NCBI GenBank assembly: GCA_021464415.1
Contig: JAKCWG010000758.1
Coordinates: 62,001 to 126,000, forward strand
Direction of reading: 5' to 3'
DNA from: Lonicera japonica
Taxonomy: Eukaryota > Streptophyta > Magnoliopsida > Dipsacales > Caprifoliaceae
Length of the DNA stretch: 64,000 bases
The translations under genes were made by a program, and so were the position numbers. This document shows positions 11,591-22,185 of this stretch, piece after piece (the stretch's first letter is position 1; each line of letters begins with the position of its first letter). Under the pieces are notes generated by a model. It searched no databases. It had not been told where the DNA came from and saw only the letters and a list, made by a program, of their open reading frames with translations.

Positions 11591-12263
11591 GACCAATCAA
11601 TGAAAAATGGTGAATTAGAGGTTTAAAAATGGATTGTAACTGTGAACAATGATTATGAACAGTACCATCGTATATGTGAACATTGATTATGAACAGTACT
11701 ACCGTATATGTGAATAGCGATTGTGAATAGTATTGACAGAAACTGATAAAAAATGAAGATGAATAGGACACAAATGATTTACGTGAAAACCCCTCCTCTG
11801 ATAGGATGAGGGAAAAAATACAGGCGATGAGAGAATTTCACTATTAAAATAGGGGTTATAACACAAGATAAGAGGATAATAACACTATGAATTTCGAGAA
11901 TCTCTCATTTCTCTATGCTATTTTCCTTATTTCTATGTTATATCTCTTTTATTTCTTGGATGTTCTTTTATGGAGAATTTGGTCTTCTTTTTATAGGGAG
12001 AGAAGGAGACATATTCCACTTGCTCTCATTGAAAGTAATCCACCAAAAGCAAATATCAAAAGCCATCGAAAGCACATATTCTCCTTTGTTTTCATGATTA
12101 TTAGTGGGCCAGCCCACTAATAATTATGTTTTCCACTTTATATTTAAAATATCATGTTGGTCACCAGTATCTCATAGGTGTCATTTTTGGATCTTTCATT
12201 CTGTTGAATTTTTACGTTGGCGACTTTGGTAGGCCAGAGATAAAATTAATATTATCCCCATCA
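11591..12263 (-). mobile_element. Tat LTR, inverted, lacking its 3' end
   Basis: Complement of the LTR at 5,037. It begins (on -) TGATGGGGATAATATT at 12,263 and runs to about 11,591, where the last 35 bp or so, the primer site, gag and protease are missing. The TATA box is at 11,988-11,995. Its outer joint with the Athila LTR is at the same base as in the left arm. Confidence 0.85.
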
Positions 12264-12932
12264 ATTATGTAGCACTAAAATATTTTCTCTCTCTACAACA
12301 AGCTCTCTTTCTCTAAGCTCTCCTCTTTTCTTCAAAACTCTCGTATGGTGGTATCTCTCTTGGCCAAGTATGAATCAATATATGTGAGAAATAAAAGAGA
12401 ATATTAATCATGAAAGTAGACAATGGGGTGCGGGGGTGTAAGAGAATAATAGTAGACTTTGTTTAGAGAGTGGAGTGTGTAAGAGAATAATGTGGACATT
12501 GTTTTGGGAGTGGAGTGTTGGGTTATGGGTTGAGTGATTAAAACATTAAAGTGGGCACCACACACTTTTGGAATATTTTTTCTATTTTTTTCTTTTGCTG
12601 CCAGAATTTTGTAATGCAATTTCGGATTTGAAGATGTCCGAATTTGGAAAAGTGTTGAACAGAAAAGTTGTATCTCTCAAAATTCTCTTGATTTTAGGCT
12701 CAAGAAACGTATGATTCGGAGTTTCGAGCAAAAAGTTATGTTTTAAAAACTATTCGAGCCACTTTAGGTGTCATGTCTCACATATTTAACATAGTTAAGC
12801 ATTTAATTTCATCAATTGAGACAAGAACCTGCAAAACAACTAAATTTCAACATTAGATAACATAATGCAATTTTTGACACTTAAAATTAGGCATTTGGGG
12901 GAATTATAAATAACAGTTTTGGGTGCTTATCA
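12264..12932 (-). mobile_element. Athila 3' LTR, U3 half (-), cut by Tat
   Basis: On the minus strand it begins TGATAAGCACCCAAAACTG, the typical Athila LTR start, and ends at GTGCTACATAAT next to the Tat LTR. It corresponds to 20,064-20,732 of the complete LTR (669 bp each). As a polypurine tract precedes it on the minus strand, it is the 3' LTR of the right-arm Athila. Confidence 0.87.
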
Positions 12933-12945
12933 CACCACCCCCAAA
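12933..12945 (-). other. Polypurine tract of Athila element
   Basis: Minus strand TTTGGGGGTGGTG directly abuts the LTR start TGATAAGC. This is the plus-strand priming site expected just inside a 3' LTR. Upstream (on -) is TTTGCTTGCGGACTAGCAAA, also repeated beside the LTR at 20,732. Confidence 0.8.
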
Positions 12946-14570
12946 CAGCATTTTGCTAGTCCGCAAGCAAAAAAGAGGGATAATAGATAAGTAGCCAAAA
13001 TGAATCACATTCCTTGGCGATTCTCAATTTCACTTAGCATGTGCAACAAGCCTTTTAAACCTTTATGTCACCTAAAGAGGACGAACGAAATCTCGTCAGG
13101 GTTTGCAGTGAAGACACCCATAAACTTCCTAAATGTATTTACAAAAAAAATTTAGTTTCGGCGATACTTTCTCTTATTTTTCCTCAAGGAAATATTAAGT
13201 ATCCAGCTGTAGAGAAGACAATGAATCATCCATATATAGAAGTTAATAGAAGCTTGTAGGCTATACAATACCAAAATGGCACAATCCTTTTTAAGATTCA
13301 GTGTTTGCAACCGGCATTTAAATAATTTTGATGTGATTCCATATATTGCCTTATAGAATTTACGCTTCGACTTCAAATCTCACTAGATATATTCTCTCAA
13401 AATTGAATCACTCTGAGATTTGGCTAATTGTTTCTTTCTTTGTATGTGAGTGATAAGAGTATATGCACACAAAGCAAATAACTCACATGCATAAATAAGA
13501 AAGACGGATATTGGAAAGAATTTAATCTCATGAAAGGAATGCCAACCACCATGTGAGAATGTCAAGTTGTTTAAACATATTACCTTAACAAATACTACCA
13601 CACCGAAGATCAACTAGGTCTTTTATATGGGGTGGAATGAGGGAAAATGGAGTGTTGATGTGTGTATAAGAAGGTTGAAGACTTTCTAAGGAGTTTGGAC
13701 TTTTCTAATATCACTTGTTTTCACGCTCTTTTGTTGATAGCATTTTTTTTCTTTTTTCTTTTTTTTATGCAATTTGAAACGATTGCACAGTGAAAACAAT
13801 AATTTCTTTTGTCAGATCAACTATACTTTTCTCAAACACAAGGATTGGGGATGAAATAAATGGTAGGATTTTTTTTTGCAATGATGGCCTAATGTCATCT
13901 TTAAGGTTTAATGTGGCAATTTTTGTTTTGACTAGGTAAAAGTTATCTCAACTCAAAAAAGATGTCATTCTTAGTGGTCAGCCAAATATGAAAGAATAAT
14001 GAGATCATGCAACGATATTAATGACGATATCAAATGAGGTTAAGTCATCTTGTGACTCAGAGTTTGCGTATAATTCTCTATAAGGTGAAAGGCTCAAAAC
14101 TCACGGGTTTAAGTCTCCATAAGTATTCTTTTTAGCTCATTAGAGAATCACATACTATAGATATAACCATTGTGCAAAGACGTGTGAACTCTAAGAATTA
14201 ATAGTGCTTATATATGCCTATAAAGGTATCGTTAAAGCTTATAAGACTAACATTAGACATTATGATTCATTTATCCTTTTACTTCTTGAGCTTTTATGAG
14301 TGATGATGGATGTGCTTTGTGGGTCACTAATTTATATAGGTTTTGTGTGAGAAGAATAATTGAGAAAACAAGTACCAAGGTGTTTTGACAAGTCAACTGT
14401 TCGTGTTGGCCAAGCATACATGGGCATAGACAACAAATAAAGCATTCAAGTTCAACTATCACGTCCCCCATCAAGCTTGAGGAGGGAGAGGAGCCTCTGG
14501 TAGGGAGAATCTCGAAGGAAGAAATCTAGCTGAAAAGGGGCCGCCAACAAGGGCAGGTCTCGAGGAAAAA
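12946..14570 (-). other. Athila 3' internal region, non-coding
   Basis: Sequence between the lost pol/env portion and the polypurine tract of the right-arm Athila. The short open frames in it match nothing I recognise, and no integrase motif or convincing envelope-like protein is seen. Its left-arm counterpart is missing, replaced by the hairpin at 4,307. Confidence 0.55.
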
Positions 14571-14584
14571 AACTGTTCCAAAAA

Positions 14585-14770
14585 AATAATAAAAAAGGGT
14601 TATTATTATATATTAAAAAGACCTCTCGTAGGCAATGAATTGTCAACCTTGGTCACTCACGAAGGATTCAAACTCAAGACGTCTCGTCCATCAGAGCTCA
14701 GAGCTACTACTAGCTCTCAGATTGAAGGATATCTTCACCAATCAGCTCATCTGAGCTAAATGACAAGGAC
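14585..14770 (-). mobile_element. tRNA-derived SINE-like insertion
   Basis: Minus strand shows an A-box-like TAGCTCAGATG (14,748-14,758) and a B-box-like GTTTGAATC (14,665-14,673), each one base off the Pol III consensus. A T-rich tail follows toward 14,585. It sits between the Athila 3' region and a Tat LTR. Target duplications were not found, so the limits are approximate. Confidence 0.5.
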
Positions 14771-14779
14771 AGGGGCAAT

Positions 14780-15449
14780 TGATGGGGATACTATTAATTT
14801 TATCCTTACGTAAAAATACAACAAAATGAAAGATCCAAAAATGACACCGATGAGATACTAGTGACCAACATGATATTTTAAATGTAAAGTGGAAAACATA
14901 ATTATTAGTGGGCTGGCCCACTAATAATCATGAAAGCAAAGGAGAATATGTGCTTAAAGGAGAATATGTGCTTTCGGTGGCTTTTGATATTTGCTTTTGG
15001 TGGATTACTTTCAATTAGAGCAAGTGGAATATGTCTCATTCTCTCCCTATAAAAAGAAGACCAAATTCTCCATAAAAGGGCATCCAAGAAATAAAAGAGA
15101 TATAACATAGAGAGAAGGAATATAGCATAGAGAAATTTGAGATTCTTGAAATTCATAGTGTTATTATCCTCTTATCTTGTGTTATAACCCCTATTTTAAT
15201 AGTGAAATTCTCTCATCACCTGTGATTTTTTACCCTCATCCTATTAAAGGAGGGTGTTCCACCTAAATCCTTTGTGTCCTGTTCATCTTCATTTTTTATT
15301 AGTTTCTGTCGATATTATTCATAATCGCTGTTCACATATGCGGTGGTACTGTTCACAATCACTGTTCACATATACAGTGGTACTGTTCACAATTACAATC
15401 CACTATTAAACCTCTAATTCACTATTATTCATTGATTTATTAGTCGTTA
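14780..15449 (+). mobile_element. Tat LTR (+) inside the right-arm Athila
   Basis: Begins TGATGGGGATACTATT and follows the LTR at 5,037 to GTCGTTA, about 30 bp short of the normal LTR end. It lacks the CTGGCCTACC... block near the start and contains an 18-bp tandem duplication around 14,940-14,970 (AAAGGAGAATATGTGCTT). TATA box at 15,048-15,055. It replaces the Athila pol region. Confidence 0.82.
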
Positions 15450-16374
15450 GGGGTTTAATAATGGATTGTAACTGTGAACAGTGATTGTGAACAATACCAC
15501 CGTATATGTGAACAGTACCTCTGTATATGTGAACAATGATATTGATTTCAACATCAGATGGCTGTTTCATGAGTTGAAAAATATTAACTTCCACTGTCAA
15601 ATTACCAAAGATAAGAGTCATAGACCCATTCCTATAGTTAATGAGCTCATTTGCAGTGGCAAGAAAATGACGTCCCAAAATGATTGGGATGGAGTTTTCA
15701 TCAGAGGGCTGGGTGTCTAGAACCATGAAATCAACTGGGTAATAAAAGTCAAACACCTTAACCAAAACATCCTCAACAATTCCTTGGGGGACTTTGACAA
15801 AGCGATCTTCCAATTGCAGAGTGACTCGAGTGGGCTTCATATCTTGAAAGCCTAACTCTTGGTAGAGAAAATATGGTAACAAATTGACACTGGCTCCTAA
15901 ATCAAGTAACACGTGAGTTGAATACTTGTTACCTAATTTGCATGGGATCATAGGACGACCAAGATCTTTGTATTTGACAACAGTCTTTTGATGAATGACA
16001 GATGTAGCCTGTTCGGCTATAAAAGCATCATGTGGGACATTTGTCCTCCGCTTGACAGTACACAAGTCTTTCAAGAACTTAGCATACGAAGGGATTTGTT
16101 TGATGGCAGTAAGGAATGAAATGTTGATATGAACATTTTGGAACACTTCTTTGATCTCATCAAAGTGCTTTGCTTTGGTGGTCAATGCTAACCTATCAGG
16201 AAAGGGTGCCCGAGGCACATAAATTGTTTCTTTAGGTTGAGTCCTTTCTTTTTTCTTGAGTGAAACTTTGGAATCCTCCTTCGATAGATTTGTATCTTGA
16301 ACCACAACTTCTGGTTCACTAGGAGGGAATTTGGGAATGACAGATGTATCATTCTCAATGGAATCATTAGGCAT
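15406..16374 (-). CDS. Chimeric ORF: Athila protease fused to antisense Tat LTR
   Basis: An uninterrupted 322-codon frame. Residues 1 to about 276 are the Athila protease region: linker, PRAPFPDRLALT, KQIPSYAKFLKDL, active-site LLDLGASVNLLPYF and IILGRHFLATANELIN (R-P in relatives, R-H here). The remaining residues or so (INIIVHIYRGTVHIYGG...) are translated from the inverted Tat LTR repeat and carry no known domain. The frame is intact here although its left-arm homologue is frameshifted. The ATG is internal to the former gag-pro polyprotein, so an expressed product is doubtful. It could be an accidental open frame in a rearranged element. Confidence 0.6.
   Translation of the reverse strand: MPNDSIENDTSVIPKFPPSEPEVVVQDTNLSKEDSKVSLKKKERTQPKETIYVPRAPFPDRLALTTKAKHFDEIKEVFQNVHINISFLTAIKQIPSYAKFLKDLCTVKRRTNVPHDAFIAEQATSVIHQKTVVKYKDLGRPMIPCKLGNKYSTHVLLDLGASVNLLPYFLYQELGFQDMKPTRVTLQLEDRFVKVPQGIVEDVLVKVFDFYYPVDFMVLDTQPSDENSIPIILGRHFLATANELINYRNGSMTLIFGNLTVEVNIFQLMKQPSDVEINIIVHIYRGTVHIYGGIVHNHCSQLQSIIKPLTTNKSMNNSELEV
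15450..15544 (-). mobile_element. Inverted tail of Tat LTR
   Basis: Complement of the 34-bp-repeat part of the Tat LTR, back to back with the + LTR just before it. Together they make a foldback joint. On the other side Athila protease coding begins within about 5 bp. Confidence 0.75.
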
Positions 16375-17929
16375 TTCAACATGATTGTCAATTTACCGTC
16401 CTGATCTTAAGGTGGTAACAGACTTCAACTCACCTTGAAATTTGTCTTGACCAGAAAAGGAACCAATCTCATACACAGGCTCTTTGCTATTACCTTTTGG
16501 ATTAGTAATTGGTTGACTAGGGAATTTACCCTGTCTGTCTCAGCAGTCAATTGACTCAACTGTTATTGCATTTGTTGGATTGCTCGAGAGGTGCTTTATG
16601 TATGGGCATTAAGAATTTGTTGTTGCTGTGTGAGAAGCTGCAACATAAGGTCTTCAAGAGCTGGTTTTGATTATTGTTGAGGGGAAGCATATGGAAGTTG
16701 AGAAACCAACTCTCTACTAGCACTTAACTGAGGCGCAGAACCACAAGAGTGACTAGATGAATGGATCTGTTGATTTCCCGAATGGTTTCCACTTTGATGT
16801 GAAAAATGATGGCGATCATTTGGAAACTAGTTTGGGTACTGCCTTGCTTGGGTTTGGAAACCTGGAGGACCCCTAACTTGAGGTTATGAATGTTGCTGAT
16901 TTAAAGATTGATCTTGCTTCCAAGTGAAGATAAATTGTTCCTCCACTCAGAATTGTATGTCTGACTAAAACTAGTTGGATTGGGTTTCCTAAAGTTGTTG
17001 AACTCAAACGTTTGTTCCATAATTGGCTTAGGTTCAGGAAAGAAGGTTGGGCATGTGTTAACGATATGGTGTACACTAGAACAGACAGTGCATGGAAATG
17101 TGTTGGGCTCACTATGGATACTCATGACTGGAATAGGCTCAACAGTTTGCTTCTGCATTGATCAGGCTAAAGCCTCAACTGTTTTGGTCAAAGCTATTAA
17201 ACCTTGCATTAAGTTCTTTAACTCTGGGTCACTCTTGATTTCATACCTACCACCAGTTCTGAGACTTGGGTCAAACCTAGAAAATTCATTAGAAGCATCC
17301 CACTATTGTGAATCTTCTCCTAGTTCAGTTAAAAATGTGTAGGCTTCAGTGGGAGTGAGGTGCATGAACTTTCCATTATGCATGGACTATATCATGTTAC
17401 GAGAAGTCAGACTGAGACCATTATAAAAACATTGGACTAGATGACCTTTTTCAATGCCGTGATGAGGGCATTTGATAATAAAATCCTGAAATCTATCCCA
17501 TGCTTCATAAAATTGTTCATTGTCTTTTTGACGAAAATCTTGGATGGACTGACGCATTTCATTTGTTCGATTCATTGAGTAGAATTTAGACATGAACTTT
17601 TTGGCTAATTGATCCCATGAGCGAATTGAATCTTGTGGCAAAGAATTAAGCCACAAAGAAGCTTTGTCATGAAGAGAGAAATGGAACAACCTTAACTGAA
17701 CATTCTCATCATTTAGATTTTGGTTCTTAAAGGTTGCACAGACATTGAGAAATTTTCCTAATTGAGGGTATGGACTCTCTCGGTCTAAGCCATGAAAACT
17801 GGGTAACATTGAAATCGTCGCCGGACGAATTTCAAAATGAGTTGCTGTAGTAGGTGGGAGGACAATACAAGATGGAGGATTTGCAGTGATATGAGCAAAG
17901 TAGTCCTTCAATGGACGTTCTTCCGCCAT
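16375..17929 (-). pseudogene. gag: Athila gag (right arm), better preserved copy
   Basis: From MAEERPLKDYF at 17,929 it is open for 180 codons, covering the capsid-like core: FHGLDRESPYPQL, LHDKASLWLNSLPQDSI, FYEAWDRFQDFI and CPHHGIEKGHLVQ. A stop (TAG) follows SRNMI at about 17,387. Further stops and frame changes occur before the Gln-rich segment at 16,560-16,760. An expected length cannot be judged, since this family's gag and protease form one polyprotein. It is the mirror of 1,338-3,063 and helped locate the breaks there. It continues into the chimeric protease ORF. Confidence 0.82.
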
Positions 17930-19136
17930 TTCTGGATGAGGAATTTGAACGATGGGAGATGTGGGTGAACTTGGACTCGAGTCTGGAAAATAGGGTGAGG
18001 TCTACTATAAGATCACAAAGATCCGTATCTTGTGAATCAAGAGTTGAATTGCTACGTGATCGATTCAGTAGCCTTTTGGACTTTCGCATCCCATGAGATA
18101 AATATTGTGAAATTTGACTTTCCAAAAAGAATAGATGGGTGGTTCAAGAAAATAGGACACAAAATGACTACAATCCTAATTGGTTGACGTACACTAATAA
18201 AAGAAAGAATTTCTAGATAGCATATAACCAATTCTTATCTTCAATTTAGTAAAAGGGTAGTCAATTTTAATTATTCGCGGGTGGGAAAGCGCGAGCTCTT
18301 TGACACCACCTGATTGAAAATTTTGTGCTCCTACTTTTGTCCAGATTTGATCGAAACGAACAATAAAAATTGTCCGAGAAGCTTACCAATTAAATTCTCC
18401 CAAATCAGGGCCAAAGGACTAATACGTTGGAGGGTCACAAAGGTACCACTTAAATACCAACTAGTCAATCTACCATAGGCTTGGAAGAGCTCACTGGAGT
18501 GGCTACCGATCGATTCTTTTCTTTAGAGGTCCTATGAACACCGAATCTTATTTGGCTTGCTAGTGAGTTGATTTTAATTAATGACGGCTTAGGATCACAA
18601 GCAAATGGATAAGCGATTGAGTGGGTGATGAAATCCTAACTCGTTTCAATAGCCGGGCTAGGCTTTAGGTCCAATTATTCATCATTCATGCACCATTCAA
18701 AATAAATGTGCTAAAAATAAACACATAGCAATTAGAGCACATAAGAATTGACTCGCTAACAAGAGATTCGCGAGTGATGAAAAATGTACCTCCTGTAAGC
18801 AGGGTGATGATTCGGTTGAGTCGATCAGGGAGAAATTTCTCCTAAATTTCAGTCGTCCCTGAGAGTCCTACTGACCCAAAATAGAGAGTCTTCAAGTGTT
18901 CTCTTTTTTTTTCTTCCAAAAATGCAATATCTATTTTGTCTAGTTTCCCTTTTGCAATTTTTTTTAACACTTAATCTGGGCAGTCCCAGAATTCCATATA
19001 AATAAATATTACAGTTTTTAAACAGTCCAAAATGTCCAATAAATAAATAAATAATAATTTTACAACCAAATCGAATAATTACAACTAAATCTAACAAATC
19101 TCAAAAAGTCTTCAAGTCATTTTTATTGGCGTCAAC
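17930..19136 (-). other. Leader of the right-arm Athila element
   Basis: Mirror of 136-1,337: no coding motif apart from the gag frame reading open for some codons upstream of its ATG. It connects the primer site with gag. Confidence 0.6.
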
Positions 19137-19154
19137 TCCCCGGCAACGGCGCCA
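19137..19154 (-). other. Primer-binding site, tRNA-Asp, perfect copy
   Basis: Minus strand TGGCGCCGTTGCCGGGGA, fully complementary to the 3' end of plant tRNA-Asp with CCA, 2 bp from the LTR end. It fixes the orientation and the 5' side of the right-arm Athila. Confidence 0.9.
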
Positions 19155-19156
19155 TT

Positions 19157-20732
19157 TGATAGGGGAGCTATCTTCGTGCTAAAATTAGCTTGATCAAAAA
19201 CCCTTATGTACCTACAAAATATATTAGTAACGTAGATGGTTGTAGTAGGGGGTCAAATCCACGGGAGTTGTTTAGGAATCAATGAAAACAAAATTGAGAA
19301 AATAGTAGATTTAGAATAAAAACCATTTTTTATCTTTGAGAAATGCTTACTTTTCTTAAGAATAATTTTAATACTAATAAAATGTAAGAAAACTGGAGAA
19401 AGTTGTTTTGGAGAAATAAAGTGTAGGGATTTCAAGAGTTAAGAATCCACCACCAATTTATCAATGGATCTAGAATAATATATATATTATTGCACATATA
19501 TACCCAAAATATATTATATACTAGTTTGATTAAATGGAATCACCTATGGTATGTAGAGTGAACCCAAAAGCTAACCAAATAGTATTTGACAATTTATTTG
19601 TTTATAAGAGATTTTTCCTTTCAAGATCTATATTTTCTTCTTTTAGAAATAATAATAATAATATAAGGTTGACACTCACTCACATTAACACTCAAGAACT
19701 AGAAGATAAATTTGGAAAATAAAATAAACTTAAGAAAATCTATGGTATGTAGCTCATCTCTTAAGTCAAGTATAAAAACCACAATGGGATCACCTATGGT
19801 GTGTAGAGTAATCCAAAGATCTTATTTAAGAAAAATCACAAATGAATATATTTATGCAATATTATAAAATTCTAAATTACAAATAAAAATGAGGCTTCAT
19901 CTCTCCCCTTGAAAGGGAGATTAGCCTTCCATAAAGATAGAAGAACAAAACAAATAATAAAATAACTCCTTAAATATCTCCAAATATGTGAGTAAAAGAA
20001 TTTTTCTCAACACTTTACAATATTGTCTTCTTTAACAAATTAAACAATAATACAAGAAGAAGAAAAATATGTAGCACTCAAATATTTTCTCTCTCTACAA
20101 CAAGCTCTCTTTCAACAAGCTCTCCTCTTTTCTTCAAAACTCTCGTATGGTGGTATCTCTCTTGGCCAAGTATGAATCAATATATGTGAGATATGGAAGA
20201 GAATATTAATCATGAAAGTAGACAATGGGGTGAGGGGGTGTAAGAGAATAATACTAGACTTTGTCTAGAGAGTGGAGTGTGTAAGAGAATAATGTGGACA
20301 TTGTCTAGGGAGTGGATTGTTGGGTTTTGGGTTGAGTGATTAAAACATGAGAGTGGGCACCACACACTTTTGGAATATTTTCTCTCTTTTTTTTTTTGCT
20401 GCCAGAATTTTGTAATGAAATTTCGGATCTGAAGATGTCCGAATTTGGAAAAGTGTTGAACTGAAAAGTTGTAGCTCTCGAAATTCTCTTGATTTTAGGC
20501 TCAAGAAACACATGATTCAGACTTTCGACCAAAAAGTTATGTTTTAAAAACTATCTGAGCCACTTTAGGTGTCATGTCTCACATATTTAACAAAGCTAAC
20601 CATTTAATTACATCAATTGAGACAAGAACCTGCAAAACAACTAAATTTCAACATTAGATAACATAATACAATTTTTGACACTTAAAGTTAGGCATTTGGG
20701 GAATTAGAAATAACAGTTTTGGGTGCTTATCA
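19157..20732 (-). mobile_element. Complete Athila LTR (1,576 bp)
   Basis: Runs on the minus strand from TGATAAGCACCC (20,732) to CTATCA (19,157). A primer site adjoins its 3' end, so it acts as 5' LTR of the right-arm element. However, its 5' side also adjoins a polypurine-tract-like sequence, as a 3' LTR would. It is the only complete Athila LTR in the window and shows the uninterrupted site (near 20,064) used by the Tat insertion. Confidence 0.88.
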
Positions 20733-20829
20733 CATCACCCTCAAACAACATTTTGCTAGTCCGCAAGCAAAAAGAGAGATGATAGATAATGAGCCAAAAC
20801 GAACCACTTTCCTTGGTGATTCTCGATTG
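20733..20829 (-). mobile_element. Athila 3' end stub with polypurine tract
   Basis: Minus strand TTTGAGGGTGATG and the upstream GCGGACTAGCAAAATG match the sequence at 12,933-13,000. It is a 97-bp remnant of the 3' end of another Athila copy, joined abruptly to a + strand LTR at about 20,830. Confidence 0.75.
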
Positions 20830-21952
20830 CACTCCACTCTTTAGACAATGTCTACTATTATTCTCTTACACCCCCTCATCCCATTGTCTACTTTCATGAT
20901 TAATATTCTTTTCCATTTCTCATATATATTGATTCATATTTGGCCAAGAGAGATACCACCATACGAGAGTTTTGAAGAAAAGAGGAGAGCTTGGAGAAAG
21001 AGAGTTTGTTGTAGAGAGAGAAAATATTTGAGTGCTACATATTTTTCTTCTTCTTGTATTATTGTTTAATTTGTTGAAGAAGACAATATTGTAAAGTGTC
21101 GAGAAAAATTCTTTTGCTCACATATTTGAAGATATTTAAGGAGCTATTTTATTATTTGTTTTGTTCTTCTATCTTTATGGAAGGCTAATCTCCCTTTCAA
21201 GGGGAGAGATGAAGCCTCATTTTTATTTGTGATTTAGAATTTTAAAATATTGCATAAATATACTCATTTGTGATTTTTCTTAAATAAGATCTTTGGATTA
21301 CTCTACACACCATAGGTGATCCCATTGTGGTTTTTATACTTGACTTAAGAGATGAGCTACATACTATAGATTTTCTTAAGTTCATTTTATTTTCTAAATT
21401 TATCTTCTAGTTCTTGAGTGTTAATGTGAGTGAGTGTCAACCTTATATTATTATTATTATTTCTAAAAGAAGAAAATATAGATCTTGAAAAGAAAAATCT
21501 CTTATAAACAAATAAATTGTCAAATACTATTTGGTTAGCTTTTGGGTTCACTCTACATACTGTAGGTAATTCCATTTAATCAAACTAGTATATAATTTAT
21601 TTTGCGTATATATGTGCAATAATATATATATTATTCTAGATCCATTGATAATTTGATGGTAGATTCTTAACTCTTGAAATCCCTATACTTTATTTCTCCA
21701 AAATAACTTTCTCCACTTTTATTACATTTATTAGTATTAAAATTATTCTTAAGAAAAGTAAGCATTTCTCAAAGATAAAAAATGATTTTTACTCTAAATC
21801 TATTATTTTCTCAATTTTGTTTTCATTGATTACTGAACAACTCCTGTGGATTTGACTACTTACTACTACTATCTACGTTACTAATATATTTTGTAGGTAC
21901 GTAAGAGCTTTTGATCAAGTTATTTTTAGCGACGAAAATAGCTCCCCTATCA
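20830..21952 (+). mobile_element. Athila LTR (+), 5' truncated
   Basis: Starts inside the LTR (ACTCCACTCT) and runs to CTATCA at 21,952. It is the inverse of the LTR before it, with a spacer of about 100 bp. It ends against LINE sequence that is continuous in the related locus at 61,255, so 21,952 is probably the true outer right end of the whole complex. Confidence 0.82.
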
Positions 21953-22185
21953 GATCTCTCTACTGGGAAGCACATTCCGTCACAGATTTTTACTAGCCTC
22001 CTATGCTAAAAACAATCCCTAATTTATAATCATATTTTGTATCCACCTCCTTTTCTTAAGGAGGCTATGCACTTAGATGAGTTGGGTGTCTCTAGACCCC
22101 CAAAAACTAAAAACTTTTGTACTCTTTCTGCCGTAATTAAATAAATTGCCCCTTCTTCCCCGGCAAAAAAAAAAAAAGAAAAAAA
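21953..22185 (+). mobile_element. LINE 3' end with poly(A) tail
   Basis: Matches the end of the LINE at 61,255-61,480: CCTCCTATGCTA, AAGGAGGCTATGCAC and GTACTCTTTCTGCCG, then an A-rich tail (22,165-22,189). The upstream LINE part is missing, cut by the Athila LTR. It holds the last codons and 3' untranslated region only. Confidence 0.75.

Noticed and set aside
12933..14570. Possible envelope-like gene in the Athila 3' region
   Set aside because: Only short frames without a signal peptide, a convincing membrane anchor or any conserved block; the coding part of pol and any env has been lost.
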